From: Arthrobacter sp. FW306-07-I
GTDB taxonomy: Bacteria; Actinomycetota; Actinomycetes; Actinomycetales; Micrococcaceae
Length of the DNA: 64,000 nucleotides
Reading direction: 5' to 3'
Assembly: GCF_021800405.1 (NCBI RefSeq)
Contig: NZ_CP084550.1
Location: forward strand, 1,054,001-1,118,000
In this document: positions 1-9,223 of the stretch, piece after piece
Numbering within the stretch: position 1 is the first letter of the stretch
Layout of the letters: every line of letters begins with the position of its first letter
Made by a program: the position numbers and the translations under genes
Notes under the pieces: model-generated
What the model was told of the DNA's origin: nothing
What the model saw: the letters and a program-made list of their open reading frames with translations, nothing else
The model's database searches: none

Positions 1-1448
1 ACCGCGATCAGCGGCCCGGCCTTCGGGTCCAGGATCCGGTGCGGCTTAACGGTACGGAACAGCCTGTCGCCCAGGAAGCGGCGGCTGTTGCGGATGCCTG
101 CCACCTGGGCGTCCTTGGAGTACGGGTTCCGGACCTCGGCATCGCGCTCCCCGATCTGCCGCCGGAGCTGCGCGTAGTCCAGCAGCGGCTCCTCCGTCAG
201 CCCGTTCATCCCGCGGACCAGATCCGCCAGGTCGTCCGCCACCACGAAGTCCGCGCCGTGCTCCTTGAACGCCTCGATCGGGGCGCCGGCGCCCCGGCCC
301 AGCCGGGTCCGGAGCAGCAGCTTGAGGTCGCGGTTGGTGATGTCCGGGTTCTGCTCGGAGCCGGAGAGGGCGAACTCCTTCTCGATGATGCGCTGGTTGA
401 GGATGAACCAGGAATGGTCGTACTGCTGGATGTCGGCGGTGGTTCGCAGGAGGTTCAGGGTGCCCAGGGTGTCGTAGCCCGGCAGGCCGGGGGAGGGGAG
501 CCGCCGGCCCAGCGCATCGAACCACAGCGAGGACGGGCCCGGCAGGATCCGGATGGCGTGGTCCGGCCAGATGGGGTTCCAGTTCTGGATGCCCTCCGTG
601 TAGTGCCACATGCGGTCCCGGTTTACCAGCCGGACGCCGGACTGGTCCGCGATGTCCAGCATCCGCCCGTCCACGTGCTGCGGCACCCCGGTGACCAACT
701 TCTGCGGCGGCGTCCCCAGCCGCTCCGGCCACCAGCGGCGCACCTGGTCATGGTTGCCGCCGATCCCGCCGGATGCGATGACCACCGCCTGCGCCTGCAG
801 CTCGAACCCGCCAACCACCTCCCGGGTGGAGGACACCCCGCGCGGGGACGTGTCCGGTGCCAGTACCGAGCCCCGCACCCCGGTGACCGTGCCGCCGTCG
901 TACGTTAAACCGTCCACCCGGTGCCGGAAAAAGAACCGGACGCTGCCCGACGAAGCCGCCTCGCGGGCCTTGTCAGCGAACGGCTCGGAGACGCCGGTGC
1001 CGGTGCCCCACGGGACGTGGAAGCGGGGGACTGAGTTGCCGTGGCCGCCGGCCCTGCCGTCTCCGCGCTCGGCCCAGCCCACCAGCGGCGTGAACCGGAT
1101 GCCCTGCTGCTGCAGCCAGGCGCGCTTCTCCCCGGCGGCGAACTCGACGTACGCGCGGCCCCACTGGCGGGCCCACTCGTCCTCGGGAAGGCGGCCGGAC
1201 AGCCGGTCCCACTGTGCCGATCCCTGCCAGTCCTGCCACGCCAGCTCGAAGGAATCCTTCACGCCCAGGCGGCGCTGCATCGGGGTGTCCACCAGGAAGA
1301 GCCCGCCCAGGGACCAGAACGCCTGCCCGCCCAGGTTGGCCTCATTCTCCTGCTCCACGACGGCCACCCGCTTGCCCGCGCGGACCAGTTCGTTGACGGC
1401 CACCAGCCCCGCCAGGCCGCCGCCGATGATGATGACGTCCGCGTCCAT
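1..1448 (-). CDS. FAD-binding dehydrogenase (KstD/fumarate-reductase-like), 3' end outside window
   Basis: The frame opens with ATG at 1448 behind a CAGGGA ribosome site and stays open to the left edge, so at least 482 residues are present and the C-terminus is missing. Residues 4-12 read VIIIGGGLAG, the dinucleotide-binding GxGxxG of FAD flavoproteins, followed by the VVEQE end of the second strand. Later segments (VVIASGGIGGNHD, RILPGPSSLWFDALGRR) fit the family annotated as FAD-binding dehydrogenase, related to 3-ketosteroid dehydrogenases and fumarate reductases. These usually run to about 550 residues, so roughly 70 are off the window. The substrate cannot be told from sequence. The gene is divergent from the SPFH gene at 1610. 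Confidence 0.88.
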   Translation of the reverse strand, partial: MDADVIIIGGGLAGLVAVNELVRAGKRVAVVEQENEANLGGQAFWSLGGLFLVDTPMQRRLGVKDSFELAWQDWQGSAQWDRLSGRLPEDEWARQWGRAYVEFAAGEKRAWLQQQGIRFTPLVGWAERGDGRAGGHGNSVPRFHVPWGTGTGVSEPFADKAREAASSGSVRFFFRHRVDGLTYDGGTVTGVRGSVLAPDTSPRGVSSTREVVGGFELQAQAVVIASGGIGGNHDQVRRWWPERLGTPPQKLVTGVPQHVDGRMLDIADQSGVRLVNRDRMWHYTEGIQNWNPIWPDHAIRILPGPSSLWFDALGRRLPSPGLPGYDTLGTLNLLRTTADIQQYDHSWFILNQRIIEKEFALSGSEQNPDITNRDLKLLLRTRLGRGAGAPIEAFKEHGADFVVADDLADLVRGMNGLTEEPLLDYAQLRRQIGERDAEVRNPYSKDAQVAGIRNSRRFLGDRLFRTVKPHRILDPKAGPLIA

Positions 1449-1609
1449 GCGATCCCTGCCCCGGTTGTTGGTAAGTGAGAGTTCAGCATCAAACTACAGC
1501 AGGTTTGAAGCTCTCCCTTTCAAGGTTGGTGGGAGAATGGAGCCGGGACATCTGTCACGGCGCCGCCCGGTTCCGGCAGGTCCCGCCAGCAATTCAGGAG
1601 GGGATCCTT

Positions 1610-2419
1610 ATGGACCCCACCACATTGGTTGTCATCGTCCTGGTCATCCTGCTGCTCATCGTCGCGAGGATGGCGGTCCGGATCGTGCGTCAGTTCGAAA
1701 AGGGCGTGCTCTTCCGGCTTGGCAGAGTCATCGGAGTTCGGGAACCGGGCCTGCAGTTCATCATCCCGGTGATCGACAGGCTGCAGCTGGTCAGCCTGCG
1801 GATCGTCACCATGCCCATCCAGTCCCAGGGCATCATCACCCAGGACAACGTGAGCGTGGACGTCTCCGCGGTGGCCTACTACCGGGTGGTGGACGCCGTG
1901 AAGTCGGTCGTCGCGATCGAGAACGTGGCCGCGGCCATCGACCAGATCGCCCAGACCACGCTGCGGAAAGTCGTAGGCCAGCACACCCTGGACCAGACCC
2001 TGTCGGAGACCGCGAGGATCAACGCCGACATCAGGGAAATCCTTGATGTACTTACCGTCGAATGGGGCGTCGAGGTCACGCTGGTGGAGCTGAAGGACAT
2101 CCAGCTGCCCGAAAGCATGAAGCGTGCCATGGCCCGCCAGGCCGAAGCGGAACGCGAAAAAAGGGCAAAGATTATCGCCGCCGAAGGCGAAGCGATCGCC
2201 GCAACAGCCCTCGGTGACGCCTCCGACACCATGATGGCCCACCCGCTGGCACTGCAGCTTCGAAACCTGCAGTCCCTCGTAGAGATCGGCGTGGACAAGA
2301 ACACCACGGTCGTCTTCCCCGCCCCGCTGATGAGCACAATCGGCGAACTCTCCGCCTTCCTGGCCCGCGAAGGCCAGGCGGCATCCTCCGGCAGCACGTC
2401 ACCCGTCAAGGCGGCCTGA
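1610..2419 (+). CDS. SPFH/Band 7 (stomatin/prohibitin-like) membrane protein
   Basis: This 269-residue protein starts at ATG 1610 after a strong AGGAGGGG site. Residues 5-20 are a single hydrophobic anchor ([14 protein letters not shown]). The SPFH core follows ([12 protein letters not shown], then [20 protein letters not shown] near residues 75-100). A charged helical stretch, [20 protein letters not shown], is typical of stomatin-type coiled coils, and the end is low-complexity. Family members form membrane-attached oligomeric scaffolds; a specific partner is not indicated. An NfeD protein, the frequent partner, is not adjacent. Assignment to the family is secure, the cellular role is not. 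Confidence 0.92.
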   Translation: MDPTTLVVIVLVILLLIVARMAVRIVRQFEKGVLFRLGRVIGVREPGLQFIIPVIDRLQLVSLRIVTMPIQSQGIITQDNVSVDVSAVAYYRVVDAVKSVVAIENVAAAIDQIAQTTLRKVVGQHTLDQTLSETARINADIREILDVLTVEWGVEVTLVELKDIQLPESMKRAMARQAEAEREKRAKIIAAEGEAIAATALGDASDTMMAHPLALQLRNLQSLVEIGVDKNTTVVFPAPLMSTIGELSAFLAREGQAASSGSTSPVKAA

Positions 2420-2484
2420 CTTTCGCCTGCACGCCGCTCGGCACAAAAAACCCGCCGCTCGGCGCGCCAACAGTACGTTTGCTG

Positions 2485-2498
2485 ATGATTTGCATCAT
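2485..2498. promoter_or_regulatory. Dyad upstream of the formate transporter (possible operator)
   Basis: ATGAT-TTGC-ATCAT is a perfect 5-bp dyad about 95 bases before the transporter start. It is the only clear symmetry in the 2420-2592 gap. A regulator role is inference. Confidence 0.3.
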
Positions 2499-2592
2499 GA
2501 TTGCCGAAGGCAACGGGCCGGGCCAAACCAAGGCCCTTGGCCTCTGGCCCGATCAGACATTGACGTCTTCCACAAGCAAAGGGAATCAAACC

Positions 2593-3978
2593 ATGGGCTT
2601 CCTGGACCGTGACCACTCCATCGCCCCGCCGGGCTTCAACCGCTGGCTGGTGCCGCCCGCCGCGCTCGCCGTCCACCTGTGCATCGGGCAGGCCTACGCC
2701 ACCAGCGTGTACAAGACCGCGCTGGTCAAGCACTTCGGCGCCAGCCTCACCGAGGTCGGCGTCATCTTCTCCATTGCCATCGTGATGCTGGGCCTCTCCG
2801 CCGCGATCATGGGCACCTGGGTTGACACCAACGGCCCGCGCAAGGCCATGTTCACCGCCGCCATGTTCTGGGTGGGCGGCTTCCTGATCGGTTCGCTGGG
2901 CATCTTCACCCGCCAGCTCTGGCTGGTGTACCTGGGCTACGGCGTGGTGGGCGGCATCGGCCTGGGCATCGGCTACATCTCGCCCGTGTCCACGCTGATC
3001 AAGTGGTTCCCGGACCGGCCCGGCCTGGCCACCGGCATGGCGATCATGGGCTTCGGCGGCGGTGCGTTGATCGCCAGCCCGGTATCCCAGGCCCTGCTCA
3101 AGGCATACGACCCCAACTCCGGTGCGCAGGGCTGGGTTGCCAGCGGCGATGCCGTGGGCAAGCTCTTCCTGACCCTCGCCGCCGTCTACCTCGTGTACAT
3201 GCTCTTCGGTGCATTCACCATCCGGGTGCCTGCGGAGGGGTGGCGGCCCGCCGGGTTCGACCCCGCCAAGGTCAAGGCGGCAAAGCTGGTGACCACGGAT
3301 AACGTGTCCGCGAAGAACGCCATCAAGACCCGGCAGTTCTGGCTGGTGTGGGTGGCGCTGTTCTGCAACGTCACCGCGGGCATCGGCATCCTGGAGCAGG
3401 CAGCGCCCATGATCCAGGACTTCTTCCGGCAGTCCGATGGCAAGTCCCTGGTGACCGCGAGCGTCGCGGCCGGCTTCGTGGGGCTGCTGTCCATCGGCAA
3501 CATGACCGGACGCTTCGCCTGGTCCGCCACCTCCGACGTCACCGGACGCAAGCGGATCTACATGATGTACCTGGGCGTCGGCGCCGTGCTGTACATCATC
3601 CTGGCGCTGGCCGGCTCCACCTCGACCTTCCTGTACGTGGCACTGGCGTTCGTCATTATTTCCTTCTACGGCGGCGGCTTCGCCACAGTCCCCGCCTACC
3701 TGAGGGACCTCTTCGGGACCTATCAGGTGGGCGCCATCCACGGCCGGTTGCTCACCGCATGGTCTGCGGCCGGGGTCGCCGGGCCGCTGATCGTCAACTC
3801 GATCCTCGACGCGCAGGGCAAGCCGGGCCAGCTGAACGACGCGTCCTACCAGCCCGCGCTGCTGACCATGGTGGCACTGCTGGTGATCGGCTTCATTGCC
3901 AACCTGCTGGTCAAACCCGTCGATGCCCGATTCCACGAACCCCGCCCCGAGCGGCACACATCTTCCATGGAGGCCTGA
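2593..3978 (+). CDS. OFA-family MFS transporter (oxalate/formate antiporter type)
   Basis: A 461-residue, twelve-helix major facilitator. The helix 2-3 loop reads GTWVDTNGPRKAM, the MFS motif A region. GYGVVGGIGLGIGYISPVS and WFPDRPGLATGMAIMGFGGGA are hallmarks of the oxalate:formate antiporter (OFA) family. The ATG at 2593 is chosen because the protein begins there with MGFLDRD before the first helix. The stop is one base from the next start (3980), so a small partner is probably translationally coupled. The formate dehydrogenase genes about 360 bp downstream make formate or a related carboxylate the likely substrate, an inference from context. Confidence 0.9.
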   Translation: MGFLDRDHSIAPPGFNRWLVPPAALAVHLCIGQAYATSVYKTALVKHFGASLTEVGVIFSIAIVMLGLSAAIMGTWVDTNGPRKAMFTAAMFWVGGFLIGSLGIFTRQLWLVYLGYGVVGGIGLGIGYISPVSTLIKWFPDRPGLATGMAIMGFGGGALIASPVSQALLKAYDPNSGAQGWVASGDAVGKLFLTLAAVYLVYMLFGAFTIRVPAEGWRPAGFDPAKVKAAKLVTTDNVSAKNAIKTRQFWLVWVALFCNVTAGIGILEQAAPMIQDFFRQSDGKSLVTASVAAGFVGLLSIGNMTGRFAWSATSDVTGRKRIYMMYLGVGAVLYIILALAGSTSTFLYVALAFVIISFYGGGFATVPAYLRDLFGTYQVGAIHGRLLTAWSAAGVAGPLIVNSILDAQGKPGQLNDASYQPALLTMVALLVIGFIANLLVKPVDARFHEPRPERHTSSMEA

Positions 3979-3979
3979 C

Positions 3980-4123
3980 ATGAGCAGCACTGCACACACC
4001 CCCGGCGCCCAGCCGGTCAAGCGGTCCACCGGCCGGCTAATCCTGGGCTGGGCTTTGGTAGGGATCCCGCTGGCTTACGGCGTCTTCCAGACACTGACCC
4101 AGGTGGCGGCGCTCTTCGGATAG
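3980..4123 (+). CDS. MFS transporter small subunit (47 aa)
   Basis: This tiny gene starts one base after the OFA transporter stop, with GGAGG inside the transporter's last codons as its ribosome site. The product has a polar N-terminus (MSSTAHTPGAQPVKRSTGR) and one membrane helix (LILGWALVGIPLAYGVFQTL). Short one-helix proteins of this type are found next to OFA transporters in actinobacteria and are annotated as transporter small subunits. Whether it modulates or stabilises the transporter is unknown. Size and position support it strongly; the function is by association only. Confidence 0.8.
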   Translation: MSSTAHTPGAQPVKRSTGRLILGWALVGIPLAYGVFQTLTQVAALFG

Positions 4124-4149
4124 CCCGCTACGCTTGCCTGCGCGTCACA

Positions 4150-4223
4150 CTGGCCCAGTTTTCAGGGACGAACGTCCGTGGGGCCGCTGAATTTCAGCGG
4201 TTTCCTCCTGAAAACTGGGCCAG
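4150..4223. repeat. Nested inverted repeat, cruciform/three-hairpin element
   Basis: A perfect 17-bp inverted repeat (4150-4166 CTGGCCCAGTTTTCAGG with 4207-4223) encloses two smaller hairpins: GGACG-AA-CGTCC around 4164-4176 and CCGCTG-AATTT-CAGCGG around 4185-4203. It lies between the transporter pair and the dehydrogenase genes. It may be a bidirectional terminator or a small repetitive element; no T-tract follows either arm. Confidence 0.75.
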
Positions 4224-4342
4224 TCTGTGTGCGGGCGTGACGCCGGGCACGCCACCGACGGCCGGGTGCACCAGTCCGCGCTCCATGGGCGGGGACTTTG
4301 GACCCTTCCCCGGGCTGCTCCGAAGCGACGAGGGTTGGGGTC

Positions 4343-6085
4343 ATGCAGGAACCCCGGCAGCCGGGCTCCCCAACCGATGGCACAGGGGATTGGACCACGG
4401 ACGATCCGTTCCGGCGGTATGCCGCCCGCTTTGGGCGTGAAATCACCCGTGTCCCGGACTCATTGCTGCAATCCATGGCCGGCACGGATGCTGCCGGGCC
4501 CGAGGGTGGCACGGGGACCGCCCGCGGGATAGCCCGCACCCTGGGCCTTCCCGCCGCGGCCGTGGAAGGCCCGGCGTCCTTCTTCGCGGACTTCGCAGTG
4601 CCCCACGGCAACAGGCACGTGCGGGTGTGCACCGCCGCGGCATGCTTCGCGGCAACCGGCGGGACGCACCTGGCCACCGTGGAGGCGGCACTCGGAGTGG
4701 AGGCCGGGAGCCGGGCCGGGGATGGCTCCGTCTCGTTCCAGGCGGTGCACTGCCTGGGCTTCTGCTATTCGGGGCCGGCAGCGCTGGACGGCGCTGAGGC
4801 ACACGCCGGGCCGGACCTGGCAGCTCAACTGGCGCACCAAGCTCCGCGGACCGCTCCGCCCATCCCGGTGGCGAGCAACAGCCGGGTGCCCGTGGTGACG
4901 GCCGGGGTGCTGGGAGAAGCGCAGCCGTGGTCGGTATGGCCCGCCATCGCAGCCTCCGCAGCCCCCGGGGATGTGCTGGCAGAAGTGGAAGCGGCGCAAC
5001 TGCGGGGACGGGGTGGGGCAGGCTTCCGAACCGCCGCGAAATGGCGGGCTGCGCTTGAGCACCCTGCGCCCCGGGTGGTGGTGGCCAACGGTGACGAGGG
5101 GGACCCGGGCTCCTTTGCCGACCGGCTCCTGATGGAAGAGGACCCGCACCGCGTCCTGGAGGGCCTGGCGCTGGCCTGCTACGCCGTCGGCGCAGAGACC
5201 GGAATCGTTTTTGTCCGCTCCGAGTATCCCCGCGCCGCGGCCAGGCTGCGGGAGGCGCTGGCTGCGGCTCGGGAAGCCGGCCACCTTGGCCCCGACGTGG
5301 CAGGTAGTGGAACGCGGCTGGACATCCGGGTGGCGGTTGGCGCCGGGTCCTACGTGTCCGGCGAGGAAACCGCCCTGCTGAACGGGCTCGAGGGACTGCG
5401 CGGCGTGGTGCGGCCGCGCCCGCCGTTCCCCACAGCACACGGGCTGCACGGCAGGCCCACCGTGGTGAACAACGTGGAGACACTCTGCGCCGTCCCGTGG
5501 ATCATGCAGCACGGCGGTCCCGCGTACGCGGAGATGGGAACTGCAACCGAGTCCGGGACGATGTTGGCATGCCTGTCCGAGCGGTTCCTGCGGCCCGGCG
5601 CCTATGAGGTGGAGATCGGCACGCCCGTGCGGAGGATTGTGGAGGACCTCGGGGGCGGACTGCGTGACGGCGCCACCCTGCGCTCCCTGCAGATAGGCGA
5701 TCCGTTGGGCGGTTTCCTTGGCCCTGACGACCTCGATATCCCGCTGAGCGAAGCCGCCCTGTCCCGGCATGGGGCAGCCCTGGGCCACGCGGGAATCGTC
5801 GCCTTCGATGACCGGCTGACCGGCACCCAGGTGCTGCAGAACCTCTGGGACTTCGCCGCGGAGGAGAGCTGCGGGCAGTGTTCGCCCTGCAGGGTGGGCA
5901 CGTGGCGCGGGCGGACGCTGGCCGGGCTGCCGGAAGACCCGCAGCAGGGGGACGACGGCGGCGCGCAACGGAACCACGTGCTGCGCACCATGGCAGTGGG
6001 CAGCCTGTGCGCATTCGGACGCCGCGTCCCGGCTGCGGTGCGAAGCCTCGCCCGTGTCTACGGACTTCCCGGGTGGACGGCATGA
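4343..6085 (+). CDS. NAD-dependent formate dehydrogenase beta subunit, NuoE-NuoF fusion
   Basis: A 580-residue electron-transfer subunit. Its N-terminal third is thioredoxin-like [2Fe-2S] (CTAAAC and CLGFC, the C-x4-C / C-x3-C pattern of NuoE). The C-terminal part is NuoF-like: GRGGAGFRTAAKW for FMN/NADH binding, NGDEGDPGSFADR, and ESCGQCSPCRVGT with a later Cys in GSLCAFG for a [4Fe-4S] cluster. It would pass electrons from the alpha subunit to NAD. ATG 4343 is preferred over an upstream TTG at 4298 because a GAGG lies about ten bases before it. Its stop overlaps the next start (ATGA at 6082-6085), so the two subunits are translationally coupled. The order NuoE-NuoF-alpha matches soluble molybdenum formate dehydrogenases. 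Confidence 0.88.
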   Translation: MQEPRQPGSPTDGTGDWTTDDPFRRYAARFGREITRVPDSLLQSMAGTDAAGPEGGTGTARGIARTLGLPAAAVEGPASFFADFAVPHGNRHVRVCTAAACFAATGGTHLATVEAALGVEAGSRAGDGSVSFQAVHCLGFCYSGPAALDGAEAHAGPDLAAQLAHQAPRTAPPIPVASNSRVPVVTAGVLGEAQPWSVWPAIAASAAPGDVLAEVEAAQLRGRGGAGFRTAAKWRAALEHPAPRVVVANGDEGDPGSFADRLLMEEDPHRVLEGLALACYAVGAETGIVFVRSEYPRAAARLREALAAAREAGHLGPDVAGSGTRLDIRVAVGAGSYVSGEETALLNGLEGLRGVVRPRPPFPTAHGLHGRPTVVNNVETLCAVPWIMQHGGPAYAEMGTATESGTMLACLSERFLRPGAYEVEIGTPVRRIVEDLGGGLRDGATLRSLQIGDPLGGFLGPDDLDIPLSEAALSRHGAALGHAGIVAFDDRLTGTQVLQNLWDFAAEESCGQCSPCRVGTWRGRTLAGLPEDPQQGDDGGAQRNHVLRTMAVGSLCAFGRRVPAAVRSLARVYGLPGWTA

Positions 6086-8841
6086 GGCTCTCCGTCGACG
6101 GGCACCCGGTGGACGTGACGGACGGCGCAACCCTGCTCGACGCCGTGCGCGCCGCCGGGCTGGCGGTTCCCACCTTGTGCCACGATGACCGGCTCAGCAC
6201 TGTGGCCTCGTGCCGGACGTGCCTGGTGGAAGTGGCCGGCCGCGGCCTCGCGGCAGCCTGCAGCACACCTGCCCAGGACGGGCTTGTCATCGCGGTGGAA
6301 GCCTCCCGGCCGGACCGGCGGGCGGCACTCGAAGCCATTGTGGCGGGACTGCCGCCCAGGGCGCTGGACGCATACCAAGGTGGGCCGGAGGCGGACCGGA
6401 GTGAGCTGGCCCGGGAGTGTGCGGAGCACGGTGTGCGCGCCCCGGCGGGCGCCGTGCTGCTCCCGGTCCGCGGCGTCGACCACTCCCACCCGTACGTCAA
6501 GCTGGACCGCGACCTTTGCATTGCCTGCGGGCGGTGCGTGCGCGCCTGCGCGGAGATCCAGGGCACGTTCGCCCTCACCCTGGTGGGCAGGGGAGCGGGG
6601 ACGGTGGTGGCGCCGGGGACGGGTGGCCCGTGGGCGGAATCAGATTGCGTCTCCTGCGGCGCCTGCGTGGACACCTGCCCCACGGGGGCCCTCTCGGAGC
6701 CCGGGCTGCTGGACCTGCAGCGGACAACCAGCGAACAAGCACCCAGCGAACAAGCACCCAGTGACCAGGCACCCAGCGAACAGCGGACGACGACGACATG
6801 CGGCTATTGCGGCGTCGGTTGCACTTTGGAGGTGGCTACCCGGGGCAGCAGCATCATGACCGTCAAGCCGGCCATGAACGGGTCCCTCAACCGGGGACAC
6901 GCCTGCGTCAAAGGCCGGTTTGCCCACGGGTTCCTCAACTCAGCGGAGCGGCTCAGCACGCCCCTGATCCGGCGGAACGGGACGCTGACTCCCGCAACCT
7001 GGGACGAGGCCATCGGGTTCGTGGCTGGCAGGCTCACCGCAGTCCGGGACGCAGACCCGGACGGATTCGCCCTGATTTCATCGGCACGGGCCACGAATGA
7101 GGAGAACTACCTGGCCCAGAAGTTTGCCCGCGCCGTCATGGGAACCAACAACGTGGACAACTGTTCCCGTCTCTGCCACGCCCCCTCGGCCACCGGCCTG
7201 GCTGCCGCCTTCGGCCTGGGCGGCGGGACCAACCCGTTCGATGACCTGGATGCGTGTGACGCGATCCTGCTGGTGGGTGCGAACCCGACGGCGGCACACC
7301 CCGTGGTGGGCTCACGCATCTTCGAGCGGGTCATGGGCGGAGCGCGCCTGGTGGTGGTGGATCCCCGGCGGACGTACCTGGCCCGGCACGCGGCTGTCCA
7401 TCTCCGGCCCCGGCCGGGAACCAACGTGGCTGTGTTCAACGGACTGGCGCACGTCCTGGTACGGGAGGGGATGACTGATTCCGCGTTCCTGGCGGCGCAC
7501 GCCACCGGTTATAAGGAACTGCGGGTGCTGCTGGAGGACTACCCACCGGACCGGGTGGCAGCGATCAGCGGGGTGCCGGCGGAGGACCTGGTGCAGGCGG
7601 CGCGGCTCTACGGGCAGGCAGCGGCGCCGGCCATCTTCTACGGGCTGGGCGTGACGGAGCACCTGCACGGCACGGACGGTGTCCGGACACTGTCCAACCT
7701 CGCAGTCCTGCGCGGAGCTGTGGGCCCCGGCGGCGGAGGCGGTGTGAACCCGCTTCGGGGACAGAACAACGTCCAGGGTGCTTCGGACATGGGGGCCCTG
7801 CCGGACCTGCTGCCCGGGTACCAGAAGGTCGGTGACCCTGCCGCGCGGGACCGGTGCGCGGCCGCCTGGCGGGCTGAAGTGCCTGCCCGGCCCGGTCTTC
7901 GGATCCCGCAAATGTTTGCTGCCGCCCGGTCCGGGGCGCTCCAGGCGCTCTGGATCATTGGCGAGGACGTGCTCACCACGGACCCGGACAGCACCGCCGT
8001 CCGCGCCGCGCTGGAGGCCTGCCCGCTGGTGATCTGCAACGACCTGTTCCTGTCCGATACCGCCGCGGCCGCCGACGTCGTATTCCCTGTGGCGGCGTGG
8101 CTGGAGAAGGAGGGAACGTTCGTCAACTTTGACCGGCGCTTCCAGCGGGTCCGGGAAGCCGTTGCACCCCCTGCAGGTGTCCGCACTGACTTTGCCGTGC
8201 TGCACGCCGTCGCGGACCGGATGGGGGCGGGCCTCGGCTGCGAAACGCCCGCGGATGCCATGGCGGAGTGCGCCGCCGTGGCGCCCCTGTTCGGCGGTGT
8301 CACGCACTCCCGGCTGGACCGTGAAGGGCCGCTGCACTGGCCGTGCGGATCCCCGGATTCCCCCGGTACGGCCCGGCTCTACGAGGACCGCTTCGCGACG
8401 CCGGACGGGCTGGCCCATTTGGCCGCCAGGCCCTATCTTCCGCCCGGCGAGGAATGCGACGGCCAGTTCCCGTTCCTGCTGATTACGGGGCGCAGGGCGG
8501 AGCACTACAACTCGGGGAGCATGACGCGGCGCACCGCCAACCTGCGCCTGCTGGGCCGGGAGACGGTGGACGTCGGGCCGGGCGACGCGGCGGCGCTGGG
8601 CGTGGGCGACGGTGACACCGTCCGGGTGGCGAGCAGGCACGGGGAGGCGGTGCTTCAGGTGAAGATCAGTGACGACGTGGAACCGGGCCAGGTGTTCGCC
8701 GGTTTCCACTTCCCCGGCGCCGCGGTCAACGGACTCACCTCGCCGGTGGGGGATGAGGCCACCGGCTGCCCGGAGTACAAGGTCACCGCGGTCAGGCTGG
8801 CTGCGTCTTCCCGATCCGCCGGCGGAGGACCGTCGCGGTAA
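6082..8841 (+). CDS. fdhF: Formate dehydrogenase subunit alpha (molybdopterin oxidoreductase)
   Basis: A 919-residue cytosolic catalytic subunit without a Tat leader. Domains in order: [2Fe-2S] ferredoxin (Cys33, 44, 47, 60), NuoG-like and 2x[4Fe-4S] segments (CIACGRCVRAC from Cys146; CVSCGACVDTCPTG from Cys189), a Ser/Glu/Gln/Ala/Pro repeat linker at 217-233, the molybdopterin [4Fe-4S] site CGYCGVGC from Cys240, and the bis-MGD domains to the end. NCSRLCHAPS places Cys365 followed by His366 at the metal-ligand position, so this is the cysteine rather than the selenocysteine form. The C-terminal part (ITGRRAEHYNSGSMTRR) is the dinucleotide-binding domain. It would oxidise formate with the upstream NuoEF-like subunit. 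No fdhD-type sulfurtransferase is nearby. The 3' end overlaps the convergent DUF2177 gene by 50 bp. Confidence 0.93.
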   Translation: MRLSVDGHPVDVTDGATLLDAVRAAGLAVPTLCHDDRLSTVASCRTCLVEVAGRGLAAACSTPAQDGLVIAVEASRPDRRAALEAIVAGLPPRALDAYQGGPEADRSELARECAEHGVRAPAGAVLLPVRGVDHSHPYVKLDRDLCIACGRCVRACAEIQGTFALTLVGRGAGTVVAPGTGGPWAESDCVSCGACVDTCPTGALSEPGLLDLQRTTSEQAPSEQAPSDQAPSEQRTTTTCGYCGVGCTLEVATRGSSIMTVKPAMNGSLNRGHACVKGRFAHGFLNSAERLSTPLIRRNGTLTPATWDEAIGFVAGRLTAVRDADPDGFALISSARATNEENYLAQKFARAVMGTNNVDNCSRLCHAPSATGLAAAFGLGGGTNPFDDLDACDAILLVGANPTAAHPVVGSRIFERVMGGARLVVVDPRRTYLARHAAVHLRPRPGTNVAVFNGLAHVLVREGMTDSAFLAAHATGYKELRVLLEDYPPDRVAAISGVPAEDLVQAARLYGQAAAPAIFYGLGVTEHLHGTDGVRTLSNLAVLRGAVGPGGGGGVNPLRGQNNVQGASDMGALPDLLPGYQKVGDPAARDRCAAAWRAEVPARPGLRIPQMFAAARSGALQALWIIGEDVLTTDPDSTAVRAALEACPLVICNDLFLSDTAAAADVVFPVAAWLEKEGTFVNFDRRFQRVREAVAPPAGVRTDFAVLHAVADRMGAGLGCETPADAMAECAAVAPLFGGVTHSRLDREGPLHWPCGSPDSPGTARLYEDRFATPDGLAHLAARPYLPPGEECDGQFPFLLITGRRAEHYNSGSMTRRTANLRLLGRETVDVGPGDAAALGVGDGDTVRVASRHGEAVLQVKISDDVEPGQVFAGFHFPGAAVNGLTSPVGDEATGCPEYKVTAVRLAASSRSAGGGPSR
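6730..6782 (+). repeat. 15-bp tandem repeat inside fdhF (linker)
   Basis: Three full 15-bp units (AGCGAACAAGCACCC, the third with changes) plus a partial fourth encode S-E-Q-A-P / S-D-Q-A-P repeats. They sit exactly between the ferredoxin-type clusters and the molybdopterin domain. Confidence 0.9.
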
Positions 8842-9223
8842 TCCACGTGACCAGGCTGCAGGCCGCAGCGCCCCAGAGGATGTCCGTCACGGCCACCAGC
8901 GCGGTGAAGTCCTTCAGCACGGCAAACCCGGTGAGCGCCCACGTGGCGTAGGTGAAGAACCCGAACAGTGCCGCCCCCGTGACCCGCTGCCGCACGGAGA
9001 CGTCCTGGGCGTTTGGACGGACGCCGTAGTGCACCATCCCCGCCACGAAAATGACATAGAACAGCACCGCGCCCAGGAGGTTCGCCTTGGGCGCCAGCAG
9101 GCCGCCGATCTGGCCCTGGTACAACGGGTTGGCCACCAGCAGGATCCACGCGACGTCCAGCACGGCGAAGATCAAGGCGGTGACAACGTAGGCGGTCAGC
9201 CAGTTCCTGGTGCGGGGGCTCAT
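8792..9223 (-). CDS. DUF2177 family membrane protein
   Basis: A 143-residue protein with four predicted membrane helices (starting YVVTALIFAVLDVAWILLV). The pattern LDVAWILLVANPLYQ...LLAPKANLLGAVLFYVIFV and the end TYATWALTGF...DILWGA fit DUF2177. The start ATG at 9223 overlaps the stop of the upstream acyl-CoA synthetase (ATGA), making it the third gene of a coupled operon. Its 3' end runs 50 bp into the end of the formate dehydrogenase gene on the other strand. Function is unknown; context hints at lipid or membrane stress. Confidence 0.85.
   Translation of the reverse strand: MSPRTRNWLTAYVVTALIFAVLDVAWILLVANPLYQGQIGGLLAPKANLLGAVLFYVIFVAGMVHYGVRPNAQDVSVRQRVTGAALFGFFTYATWALTGFAVLKDFTALVAVTDILWGAAACSLVTWITATVLRRRIGKTQPA

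Noticed and set aside
1879..4029. Long minus-strand open frame (over 700 codons) opposite the SPFH and formate transporter genes
   Set aside because: It is rich in His, Gly and Asp without domains, antisense to two well-supported genes; a typical artefact of high-GC codon bias.
7174..7176. Selenocysteine in the formate dehydrogenase
   Set aside because: The codon at residue 365 is TGC, so this enzyme is the cysteine type.
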